From NCBI GenBank assembly GCA_036245525.1, contig BTPG01000002.1:166739501-166803500 (forward strand): 64,000 bases of DNA, written 5' to 3'. A program made the translations under genes and the position numbers. Within the stretch, counting starts at the first letter, position 1. Every line of letters starts with the position of its first letter. The notes beneath the pieces were generated by a model. That model was not told the DNA's origin, did not search any database, and saw only the letters and a list, made by a program, of their open reading frames with translations. Shown one piece after another: positions 22,501 to 34,500 of the stretch. The DNA is from Semisulcospira habei (lineage: Eukaryota > Mollusca > Gastropoda > Semisulcospiridae).

Positions 22501-25500
22501 CTTCCAACTGACTAAAAGTGTACTTTGGACTCACATGTGTATTATTCACAAGCCAGTGAGTTGTCAGTTTCTCCAAAATGTGTATTTGTGTAAAACGTGC
22601 ACATGTATGTGTACCCCAAGCAAAATAGTGTACTTCAATACGCCGAATGGGTATGGTAAACCGGTCTGGGCAACCAAGCCACTAAGGTAGCAACGCAATT
22701 TAGTAATATTTAGGTAATTACCCCTTGTCAATAGACAAACAGAGAATCAGCCACGACTTATAACTTTCGTATGAGGGAAGAGGCAACCAAGCCACTGCTT
22801 CCGTGGCCACGATCTCCGATAGGCGTAGCACGCTCTCTGTGGGACAGCAAGGCCACTGCTTGTGCCCTGGGTCCGACCTTGTGGCTGTCAGGCGTCTCTG
22901 CCCGGTATCTGATAGGCGAGGTACGCTCTCTGTGGGGAAACAAAGCCACCGCTCTGACTTGGGTCCCCGCTTGTCCCTGCCAGGTGTCACTGCCCGGCGA
23001 TCTGATAGGCGTGGTACGCTCTCTGTGGGACCACGCAGTCCCTGCTTCGGACTAGGGTTTCGCCTTGTTACACTCTGATATCAGTGTCCGGCGATCTCTG
23101 ATAGGCAACGTACGCTCTCTGCGGGACAACGAAGTCCCTGCCTCTGACTTGGGACCCACCTTGTTCATCTCGGACATCAATGCCCGGCGGTCTCTGATAG
23201 GCGTCGTACGCTCTCTGCGGGACAACGAAGTCCCTATCTCTGTGCGGGACAACGAAGCCCCTGTTCCTGACCTGAGGCGGCGTACGCTCTTTGCGGGACA
23301 ACTAAGTCCCTATCTTTGTGCGTGACCACGAAGTCCCTGTTCCGGCCTTGAGGCGGCGTACGCTCTCTGCGGGACAACGAAGTCCCTATCTCTGTGCGGG
23401 TCAACGAAGTCCCTGTTTCTGACTTGAGGCGTCGTACGTTCTCTGCGGGACAACGAAGTCCCTGTTCCTGCCTTGAGGCGGCGTACGTTCTCTGCGGGAC
23501 AACGAAGTCCCTGTTCCTGCCTTGAGGCGGCGTACGTTCTCTGCGGGACAACGAAGTCCCTGTTCCTGCCTTGAGGCGGCGTACGTTCTCTGCGGGACAA
23601 CGAAGTCCCTATCTCTGTGCGGGACAACAAAGTCTCTGTTCCTGACGTGGGTCCCTCCTTGTTAGCTTGGACATCACTGTCGGCCGACCTCTGATAGAGT
23701 AGGACGCCAACGGAGGTAAGCGTTAACCATCGCTCTTCCAGTCATGAGGCGGACACCTCACCAGTGCGGGTCGACTCGCCTCTTGCTCAGGGAAGGCCCT
23801 CCGCATGCTCGTCCGAGGGGCCCTGAAAGTCGCCACACATCGTGCAGATCCGAACCTAGTTACTGCAACAAGAGGGTACAAGATGAAAGAGCGAGCGTGG
23901 CCTCTAAGGTCACGCAATAACGACGCGCGCGCGCTGGCGAATCGGACATAATTGAATATGTAGTCGAATCAAACGAGTGTACAGCGCGTGCCGACGCTCG
24001 GCGCTCCTTCCCACCCAAGGGCGCCGGTCGAGGGCATTCACCGAGATATTACCTGGCCATGGCGGAAAAAAGGAGCAAACCCACGTATCACCATAACGTA
24101 ACAGCACGCCACACCGCGCGACCGGTTCGGAGCGCAGGCCGAAGCAGCGTCCGGAAGCCGCCAGTCACAGTCTCCATGGCACAAGCCGTAGGTCCGTAGA
24201 ACACACAGGTCGACGAGGCGGCACAGCGTGAGCACTACCACCCCCAGTCACGCCACCATCTTCACAGTTCAAGTCCCAACGAACAGTCAAGGTCGAACGA
24301 CCGGCCAAGAACCAAAGCGGAGCTCGAACAGACACAACCTACTTCTGCCAGCTAAGAACTAAAACTGGGGTATGCTGGGTAACCTTGTACCGGATGTGAG
24401 TAAGGGGAGGCTATTCGGGTTTGGCATGGTCTATGGCGCCCCACTCCTGCCAACACCCCTTATACGGACACAACCAAAATTTGGCTAAAATTAGGCCAGC
24501 TAAGAGCCATTTCCTAAGTGTAATACCATCGGTAATGTGTTTTGAGAAAACAAATGGCTATGGAGTTAAATGGCTTTGGCATTTTAGTCGCAATGATTTC
24601 TGCAACAGAAATCATCGTGACAAACGTTCTTACCAACAGTCAAATGGTTAGGCTGTAAAATCAGATCCCCCTATTTGGGAGTTGTTTTCTTTAAGACTGC
24701 ATTACAATACAAGAGATGGATCCAAAATACTAGCTCAGGGGTGGTGCCAGAATAGCTGGGCGCCCAGACGAGCAAAGTAACTGAATGATCTGATAGCCAC
24801 AGGCAAGTGTACGAACCACCGTGGCCTCTGTGTTGAATGTGAACATCAGGGCATCATCCTCGCTTTTCTCAACAAGGTCAAAGACATTCAACAGGCCGTC
24901 AGTGGAGCCTGACAGCACATATCTGTCCATGGAGGGGTGGCATTTCACCTGCAAAAACAACACATTTCAATCATGAAATGCTGCATCAGGGAAACTAACA
25001 CTTTGGCTGTCGGTAGTGCTTTTTGTCATGATTCCTGAAGGAATCATTGAGACAAAAAGTGCTACCAACAGACAAAGGGTTAACCCTTTTAGCCCCAAGG
25101 TCCCATTTCTCAAATTTTGGAGGTGTTGCCTAACGACCATGTACCAGTCGCAGGAGATGGCTTGACCATAATTCAAGGGTAGTGCCAGATTAGCTTGGCG
25201 CCTTCAGGCGCCAAGCTAATCTGGCACTACCCTTGAATTATCATAGTCAAGCCATCTCCTGCTGTAGGGACTCGGAGCTGAATGGGTTAAGCCCATTTTG
25301 CATGCAGCCTTGGGTACTGTTTACAGTGTGTGTGATGGTACTGTTTACAGTGTGTGTGATGGTACTGTTTACAGTGTGTGTGATGGTACTGTTTACAATG
25401 TGTGTGATGGTACTGTTTACAGTACTGGGTGGCTGCATGCACAAGGGGATTTTAGGCTCAAACACTAGAAAGTAGACTATCAAATGTAAAACCACTCAAA

Positions 25501-28500
25501 AGCACCTATGAAAACCAAGCAGACTGTCAAATTCACATCCACTAAACATTGCAAAGTAGACAGTCAAAAATTCTATCACCTGAGGATTTACGTACAGAAT
25601 ATCAACAACACCTGTTGTGTTGGGCACCATCCTACACAGTTTATAACAGACGATACGGATATTTCATGTATATTTTATCTCTTTTACGCCATCGTTAAGC
25701 TGTGTGAATACAACTTTTCAAGAACCGCCGAAATCAGAAAGCGTAAGCATGAAGTAGTCCATGGATTCAATGACTGCATGGGCACAAAAGACCCTTCTAC
25801 AATGCTTTTCTTTGTGCCTGATGGACAGAAGAATTGTGTTTAATGAAACAGCCACCTGTTGTTTAAGTGGGGGAAACCCTTTACACCAATATCAAAAGCT
25901 TTAGGCGACCTACTCTTAAGATCTGTTATGTTTGTGGTTGTGTTATTCTTTTTAGGGCACGTGTCTGTTTATCATAGGTAAGATCCGGTGTTCAGTTGCG
26001 TTATTTTAGATCAGAATCACGTACCTTTTCAGTATGATTCGGGTTTTCTTGCATGTAGAATTTTGATCAATTTTTGTGTGTGTGTAATTAGAATGTTGCA
26101 CATTTTGCTAAAGTGTTGCAAAGTCTGACCTAGATTAAGCTGGAAGGTTCTGGAAAAGGCCGGATCGTTCTAGTGACCTCAAACATGAGGGTAAAGTTTT
26201 GTAGTACACGTTGGTTACATTTCGTAACATTTATGTAATGCCACCTAGATTTTAGTGCAAGATTGTAGATAGATCTAGAGTGTTATTTTTAATGAATATT
26301 AATGAATTTTGGTCATGTTTTCTTTTCTGATTGGTTGAGTTGTGTAATTTGCAGGATTGTTCTGGAAATCTGTAATAGTATAGAAGAGGGTGGTAGGAAG
26401 TACGTGCATGCATTGTATGAGAGACAGTGTATTAAAGTGTGGATGCATTTGTGAGAGATAGTGCAACGTGAGAATAAAGTACTGTTGGAACTGTTACTCC
26501 AGTGTGGTCTACAACCTTGTGCCATGTGTGACGAGTTGCAACTGAGTGAGATTTTTTCTACAAGAACCCTAGGTGAGTGTGTCAGGTGTGATTGCTTCAT
26601 ACTACAACTACAACTGCCCTCGTTGCACACACAGAGAGAGCCTTGCAGCGCATTACGTCCTGCTTCGCAGATGACGCCCAGCTCTTTGGACTTGAGGTCA
26701 GTCTGAAAAAGACAGAGGTCCTCCATCAGCCGGCACCCAAGGAAGAGCATCGCCCTCCCCACATCACCATCGGCGAGTCCGAACTGAAATCTGTACACCA
26801 GTTTACCTACCTTGGCTGCATCATCACGTCAGACGCGAAGCTGGACAAGGAGCTGGACAACAGGCTGGCAAAAGCGAACAGTGCTTTCGGGCGACTATTC
26901 AAGCGGGTGTGGCACAATCAACAGCTGAAAAAAGGCACCAAGATCAGCGTGTACAGAGCTGTCGTCCTCACCACCCTGCTGTACGGTTCCGAGTCCTGGG
27001 CCCTCTACCGCAGCCAACTACGACTCCTCGAACGCTTTCACCAGCGCTGCCTGCGTACCATCCTCAGCATTCACTGGAGTGACTATGTCACCAACGTCGA
27101 GGTCCTTGAACAGGCGGAAACTGTGAGCATCGAGGCTTTGCTGCTGCGGACACAGCTTCGCTGGGCGGGGCACGTCTCCAGGATGGAGGATCATCGCCTA
27201 CCCAAGATCACTCTGTTCGGCGAGCTCGCCACTGGACACCGAGACAGAGGGGCACCAAAGAAGAGATACAAAGACGGTCTCAAGAAGTCACTTAGTGCCT
27301 GCCAAATCGACCACCGCCAGTGGTCTTCGCTTGCTGCGGACCGTGACACCTGGCGCTCCACCATTCACAAGGCAGCCGTCTCCTTTGAGGACTCTCGCCG
27401 AGCTAACCTTAAGGACAAGCGGCTCAGAAGAAAAAACAGAGTTGTCGTAACTCAGAACCCTGACCAGACCTTCCCCTGCAGCCACTGCGGTCGAACCTGC
27501 CTGTCCTGGATTGGCCTCCGCAGCCACGAAAATGCCAGCAGACGACGTAGGCAAGCCCTATAGAATCTTCGTTCGCGAAGTCAAGCCAAGAAGACAACTA
27601 CAACTACCGCGTAACAAGATCCTCTAGACAATATCTTTAAAATAATGTGTACAAAATTTTTGTTCTAAAGTAGACATGGGTATGATCTTAAAAAGAAGGA
27701 AAACTTAAAATGAGTGATGGTCTGTGTGATGGTGTGCGACCGACGAAACTACAAAAATTTCTGGTACTTTGCACACACCTGTGTTATGTCGTCATCGTGG
27801 GATTCACTGTAGCAACCTAACAAAGTTCCTTTCCTCCGATCCCTGGAGAAGATAAAGTGTAATTAGAATTCATGAGAAAGACAATGCTGTGCTGTGTTGA
27901 AGAAAGCATTAGCATTTGAACGATCGGAATACCCACTGTGCAAGAGGTCCTTGAGTTGACGTTGGGTCACACCTGGCTCACGCAGAGCTGTGTGCATGGG
28001 TGACAGTGCAAAAACTTGAAATGACTGAAAACGATCCATGGACTAACTATGCCCCATGATCCAGGGCCAGCAAGAGGCATACATTCTCATGAGCACCTAC
28101 GGATGCAGGATGCAGGGGCTCATGATAATTTATGCCTCAAGCAGATGCAACAGGCTGGCTGAATGTCTCTTTTAACCGAGCCCAAAAGCTGAAATTTAAC
28201 TTTCTGGGATTTTTGAAAAAGCTGAATCAGATGCCAGGACTGAAGACTGTCACCCATGTGTGTGTGAGACAACTGTGATCAACGCCAGCTCCAGGGGCCA
28301 GTTGCATGAGCAAGCTTAGTCCTGCACCAGCCACTAAGCAAGGTGCGCCGCTATAGCGGCGCACCTTGCTTAGTGGCTGGTGCAGTACTAAGCTTGCTCG
28401 TGCAACTGGCCCCAGGGCCCTCAGTTTACATGCACAACCAAAGCAAACGATTTTTTTTTTCTGTGTGTACTGTGTGGTGTGAGATTTTTTTGTTCTCTAT

Positions 28501-31500
28501 TTTTTGTTTTTTGTTTTTGTTTGTTTGTTGTTTTTTTTTTTTTTTTTGGGGGGGGGAACTCACCAGAAGAGAAGGTAAACATCCTCCCCAGCTTTCTCTG
28601 TGCCTGCACAAACGATCCTGTCCGAAACATTGACCCCCGCACACAAGAGGCTACAGTGTGCCTCACCCTCTCCTGCAGGAGTATCAGAGAAAAACATGTA
28701 CAGTAACCCACTTCACAATGTCAGGTATTAGCTAGGATCGTCCCCACACTTGTCTCACTATGCATGTGTGACTCTTATACATTCTTTTGATCTTTAGTCA
28801 CTGTTTCACACAGATAGTCTATCCCCCAAAGTGAGGATGAATTCTATTTGGACATGGTTTCCAGTGAGAAAAATGCCCTCAAACCATCACTGGCTGCAGT
28901 CAACCTGCACACAGCTGAGTGCAGGCAGACTACAGTGAACGTCAACCCGATTGTCATGTGCTTACTACCACCCTCCCTTCGACGAATACATCAGGATCCT
29001 CTTTCTCACATGGATACCAATCAGGATCCTCTTTCTCACATGGATGCCAACTCCAAAACCCTGCCATATTTACACATTTTGGTATACATCCATGACAGAT
29101 GTGAATAGCACTGTTCTGAAAAGTGAAAGAGAGACACGAACAATAAAGAATGAAGCACAAAGAATGCAGAAAACAAGTGTGTGAACTGGTCCTAAAGTGG
29201 TCAATAGTTGTTTTAACTCCTGATTTTATTACCTTGGAAAAGCTGCACTTCCTTGGAAATGCTTGTACGTGGGTCCCAGATTCTGAAAAAATAATGCAAA
29301 TAATTACATATTAATAGACACAAACTAAGGGGAATCACAGCGCTGGACAGACAAACAGATCCCCTGCCCCCGCCTATCAGGCACGCAATCGCCAGCCCAC
29401 AGAGAAATACGCAGGTATAGAACAAGACGATCATTTCCATCCTCAATCGAGGATGGAAATGATCGTCTTGTTCTATACCTGCGTATTTCTCTGTGGGCTG
29501 GCGATTGGGTGCGTGATAGGCGGGGGCAGGGGATCTAACTGTTTGTCTGTCCAGCGCTGTGATTCCCCTTGGTTTGTGTACAATTCTTCCAGCGCTAGCC
29601 TCACCTATCTGGTTTGTGAATATTAACAGACAGATTTCCTGTCCTGCTGTCCGTCCCCATGACAGACAATTTTAAATCCTAGCGGAAAGCCAGATAATAC
29701 AGAGGTTTAACTCATTCTGCCTGCGATGCACCACAGCAAGATATGGCACGACCATGATAGTTCAAGGGTGGTAGCAGAATAGCTTGGCGCCTATAGGCGC
29801 CAAGCTATTCTGCCACCACCCTTGAACTATCATGGACGATCTGTCTCCTGAAGTGTAATTGCAGTCCTCAGAGGATAACTCCAAAATGTGGCTATTTCGT
29901 ACCTTGGGCACAATGAGTTAAACCCTGACTGCAAATGGGCTCACAGTGACATTGCAAGCTGAACCCGACACACATTTAAAATATGTACTTTCACCCACAC
30001 ACTCAACAAGAAATACAGCATAATCATGTGATTGGTGCAAAGGGCTAGCTCATGTTGTACCGGACACGGGAGTGGGGGTATTGATATGCTGGAACCGCGA
30101 TTACAGCAAAACCTGTTCGATTGACCTGTCAATGAACACCTAGCTTGGTCTTTAAATCCATGGCCGTGACTCCCAGATTTTGGAGGTGTCACATAACGAC
30201 TATGTACCAGTTGCAGGAGAGGGTAGTGCCAGGTTAGCTTGGCGCCATCAGACACCAAGTCAGCCCGGCACTACCCTTGAATTATCAGGTTCAATCAATC
30301 ACCTGCTGTAGTGCGTCCGGGCTAAATGGGTTGACTTAATAACAGGCAACACTTCTGGTCCCTCAAAACTTCAAGATCACTTATTCTTGCAAAATAGGTT
30401 GTACTGTATGCGTATTCAATCTATATATAAAAGCTGATGCGGTGGTTTATGAGAATCTTTGCCTCTTGCACCTAGATGTTTTTTGTTACGTCGTGTACGG
30501 TAAAAAAACAAACAAACAAACAAACACAAACCTACCTGACAGTTCTGTCATGTGAAGAGGACAGCACAAGATCAGGCTCACTGTGAAGAAACTGAATCGC
30601 TGAGACGACATCCTAAACACAAACCTACCTGACAGTTCTGTCATGTGAAGAGGACAGCACAAGATCAGGCTCACTGTGAAGAAACTGAATCTCTGAGACG
30701 ACATCTAAACACAAACCTACCTGACAGTTCTGTCATGTGAAGAGGACAGCACAAGATCAGGCTCACTGTGAAGAAACTGAATCGCTGAGACGACATCCTA
30801 AACACAAACCTACCTGACAGTTCTGTCATGTGAAGAGGACAGCACAAGATCAGGCTCACTGTGAAGAAACTGAATCGCTGAGAGGACATCCTAAACACAA
30901 ACCTACCTGACAGTTCTGTCATGTAAAGAGGACAGCACAAGATCAGGCTCACTGTGAAGAAAATGGATCGCTGAGACGACATCCTAAACACAAACCTACC
31001 TGACAGTTCTGTCATGTGATTGGGGGCGGTCCGTGGCGCAGTGGTTAAGGCGCCTGCCACCAATGCTAAAGGTGCGAGGTTCGATTACGGGTTCCGGCGT
31101 CGGATTTTTCTCCTCTAGTAAGTGTCACCGTTAATTCGGACGGACCGTCGGGGGCTCTTCCTCCCCCTCCACTTTGGTATCAGTTTCAGTCCACTTAATC
31201 AAATTTCAAATACAAACGATTTTGAATTTCCAAAAACTACAGTAGCTCGCTTGAGCTTGCCCTTAGCACCACGTGAAAGTTCTGTGTTTACGTTCAGTGT
31301 GTGAGTGAATGCGCGTGATTCACGTGAGCGTGCTTGTTGGGTTCAGTTCGCGGCGGCGCTTTGAGCCGATTTTCAATTGGGATAAAGCGCCTATTTAATG
31401 CGCTTATTATGTGAAGAGGACAGCACAAGATCAGGCTCACTGTGAAGAAACTGAATCGCTGAGACGACATCCTAAACACAAACCTACCTGACAGTTCTGT

Positions 31501-34500
31501 CATGTGAAGAGGACAGCACAAGATCAGACTCACTGTGAAGAAACTGAATCGCTGAGACGACATCCTAAACACAAACCTACCTGACAGTTCTGTCATGTGA
31601 AGAGGACAGCACAAGATCAGGCTCACTGTGAAGAAACTGAATCGCTGAGACGACATCCTTGTGACCTGAAAACAGCGGCTGCACATCGGTTCAATTGCTT
31701 TGATTAACCCATTTAACCCCATGGCCGCATTTCCCAATTTGGGAGGGGTTACCGAACAACAAGGTATCACTTGCAGGAGACGGACTGACCGTGATAATTC
31801 AAGGGTAGTGCCAGATTAGCTTGGCGCCTTCAGGCGCCAAGCTAATCTGGCACTACCCTTGAATTATCATGGTCAATACATCTCTTGCTGTAGGGTGTTG
31901 GGGCTAAATGGGTTAAAAAACAAACTACCTGTGATGCCACATTATACACTGTTAAGTCAAAACTATGCCACCACCTGTAATAAAGGGCCGGGCAATTAAC
32001 CATCTAAGCAACACTCCCTTTTGTTTCCATGGGCTTCTTCCTGCTAACTTACAAGACCCTGTACAAGGTGACCATCTATTTAACCCTTTTAGCCCCAAGG
32101 TCCCATTTCTCAAATTTTGGAGGTGTTGCCTAACGACTATGCACCAGTTGAAGGGGATGGCTTAACCATGATAATTCAAGGGTAGTGCCAGATTAGCTTG
32201 GTGCCTGAAGGCGCCAAGCTAATCTGGCACTACCCTTGAATTATCATGGTCAAGCCATCTCCTGCTGTAGGGATCTGAGGCTAAAAGGGTTAAGGCGAGC
32301 ACTTCCTTACAGTCCCTTGTGTGGTAACCTTATACACACTGACTGTACGGCGTGCATGGATTCCAAGACAGTGACAGTCAAATCGTTCAGCACATTCAAT
32401 CCATTTAACACTTTGGCTGTTGGCCGCGCTTTTTGTCGAGGTGATTCCTGTAGGAATCACCTTGACAAAACGCACGGCCGACAGCCAAAGGGTTAACCCC
32501 AATGCTGCATTTCCCAAATGTTGGTCTATGTAGCAGCTGCAGGAGATGAAGCGACGATAATAATTTCAGGGTAGTGCCAGATCAGCTTGGCGCCTGATGT
32601 TGAACCCATGCACTCCTGCTGGCACTACCCTTGAATTATCACAGTCGATCCATCTTGTGCTGTGGTACTTACTTACTTACTTATGCCTGTCACCCCTACC
32701 CGGGTATAGGCCGTCGACGAGAGACCTCCAGCAACTCCTGTCCTGTGCTTTTCCTTCGATTCTACTCCAGGTGGTTCCCAGTCTCTTGATGTCTGCTTGG
32801 AGGTCTCGACGCCAGGAGTTTCTCGGCCTACCTCTTTTCCTCTTTCCCTGGGGGTTCCATGACAATGCCTGCCTAGTGATACTGGAAGCTGGCTTTCTCA
32901 GACTGTGACTGATCCATCCCCATCTTCTTCGCCCAATTTCATTCTCTGCTGTTATCTGCTCTGTTCTCTCCCAGAGTCTGACGTTGCTGATCTTCTCTGG
33001 CCAGTGGATTTTCAAAATTCTTCTAAGGCAACTGTTCATGAAGGTCTGTACTCTGTTGACTGTGGTTTTTGTCAATCTCCATGTCTCTGCTCCATATAGG
33101 AGAACTGCTTTTACATTGGAGTTGAAAATCCGGACTTTGGTGTGTTGTGACAGCTCTCTGGAACTCCACACTTTTTTCAACTGGAGAAAGGCTGCTCTGG
33201 CTTTACCGATTCGTGCTCTGACATCTGCATCAGTGCCGCCTTTTTTGTCTATGATGCTCCCGAGATAGTGAAGGACTCCACCTCCTCCAACGGGGTGCCA
33301 GCAAGCAAGACTGGTTCTTCCCTGGTTGCGTTCAGCTTCATTGTCTTTGTTTTCTGTTTGTGAATGGTGAGGCCCACTTGGGACGAGATGTCAGCAAGCC
33401 TCGTGGTCTTGTCCTGCATTTGTTGATGAGTGTGGGACAGTAATGCCAAGTCGTCTGCAAAATCGAGGTCGTCAAGCTGTGTCCACAGTGTCCACTGTAT
33501 TCCACTTCGTCTGTGCTCTGTGGTCATCTTCATGACCCAGTCTATGGCCAGTAGGAAGAGGAACGGAGACAGCAGACACCCCTGCCTGACACCAGTTCTG
33601 ACCTGGAGCTCTCTGGTGAACTGCCCTTCGTGGATCACGCGACATGTCATGCCATCATAGCTGCTCTTGATCAGGCGGACGAGCTTTGTGGGTACACCGT
33701 AGCGTCGTAGGAGTTTCCACAGAGTCTCTCGGTCCACGCTGTCAAATGCTTTCTCATAATCCACAAAGTTGACGTACAGCGGGGAGCTCCACTCCAGAGA
33801 CTGTTCCACGATGATGCGGAGAGTGGCGATCTGGTCTGTACATGATCGGTTCTTCCTGAATCCTGCTTGCTGGTCTCTCAGCTGGGGGTCAACGGAGCTC
33901 TTCATTCTCTCTAGGATGATCCTGTTGAAGACCTTTCCTGGTACGGACAGCAAGGTGATTCCTCTGTAGTTGGAACACTTGCTGAGGTCGCCTTTCTTGG
34001 GAAGCTTGATTAGGTACCCCTCCTTCCAGTCAGCTGGCATCACCTCCTCTTCCCAGATCTTTCCAAACAGTGGGTACAGCATCTCCACTGTTGTCTCTAG
34101 GTCTGCTTTCAGAGACTCCGCTGGGATGCCATCTGGCCCTGCTGCTTTGCCATTCTTCAAAAATGCCACTGCTTTTCTGATCTCTTCCCGGCTGGGTCTG
34201 TCACAGCTGATGGGTAGGTCGGTCTCTGCCGGCTGGATGTTGGGAGGGTCGGGTGGGCTAGGTCTGTTCAGTAACTCTTCAAAATACTCGGCCCATCTGT
34301 CGAGTTGGTCTGCTCTGTCTGCAATAGGCTTGCCTTCTTTGTCTTTTACTGGTCTTTCTGTATGGCCATACTTACCCGACAATCTTCTGGTAATGTCGTA
34401 GAGCTGTTTCATGTTGCCGCTGCCTGCTGCCTTTTCTGCCTCTGCTGCCAGGCTGTCTGTGTAGGCCCTCTTGTCTGCCCTGATACTCCTCTTCACCTCG

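Larger units (their letters stand above)
17761..24554 (-). mobile_element. DIRS-like retrotransposon 3, decayed, in WDR89 intron 7
   Basis: Inverted repeats: about 17790-17960 (aaatacttaccgatggtatt; gtgtccgtataagggggtgt) matches the complement of 24365-24554 (ctgggtaaccttgtaccgga; atgtgttttgagaaaacaaa). An ICR joining both end sequences lies at about 18010-18118. Recombinase remnants lie at 18240-18480 and 18927-19400 and a Gag fragment at 20818-21021, all minus strand. The RT/RNase H region is not recognisable and seems too short. The ends abut P1 hairpin sequence without a long target duplication, as DIRS predicts. Confidence 0.8.
25924..27616 (+). mobile_element. Solo LTR F1, split by LINE B2
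   Basis: Starts TGTTATG and ends GCGTAACA, with the 5-bp target duplication AGATC at 25919-25923 and 27617-27621. Without the nested LINE the LTR is about 0.7 kb. A diverged copy on the other strand occupies 45729 to about 46250 (same gttggaactgttactccag segment). No internal retrotransposon genes lie beside it, so it is a solo LTR left by recombination. It sits in WDR89 intron 6. Confidence 0.8.
30520..31665 (-). repeat. Eightfold 93-bp tandem array of WDR89 exon 3
   Basis: Each unit contains 76 bp of exon 3 plus its donor and the first intron bases (CAG|GTAGGTTTGTGTTTA). Exon-side ends fall at 31581, 31488, 31000, 30907, 30814, 30721, 30629 and 30536, so the period is 93 bp (one unit is 92). 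The 31000 copy is split by a SINE. Units differ by only a few substitutions. Only the first (31581-31665) has the true acceptor. The others would need a 16-bp intron or read into an in-frame TAG. Confidence 0.9.

Noticed and set aside
23280..23640. Regular short repeats that could suggest a CRISPR-like array
   Set aside because: Units are contiguous with no unique spacers, periods vary (76 then 49 bp), and the context is a eukaryotic DIRS element.
25508..25843. 111-codon plus-strand ORF
   Set aside because: No recognised domain or repeat copy; it lies in an intron of the opposite-strand gene and is of a length expected by chance in 64 kb.
28848..29108. 86-codon plus-strand ORF
   Set aside because: No domain and includes a 30-bp direct duplication; intronic relative to WDR89.
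31030..31105. Possible tRNA gene on the plus strand
   Set aside because: A and B boxes are present, but there is no complete cloverleaf, and the sequence is the head of a 389-bp insert with a target duplication; it is a tRNA-derived SINE.
30520..31500. Seven extra WD40 exons adding blades to WDR89
   Set aside because: They lack usable acceptors (16-bp intervals) and have in-frame TAG; only the unit at 31581-31665 has a real acceptor and matches the exon phases.
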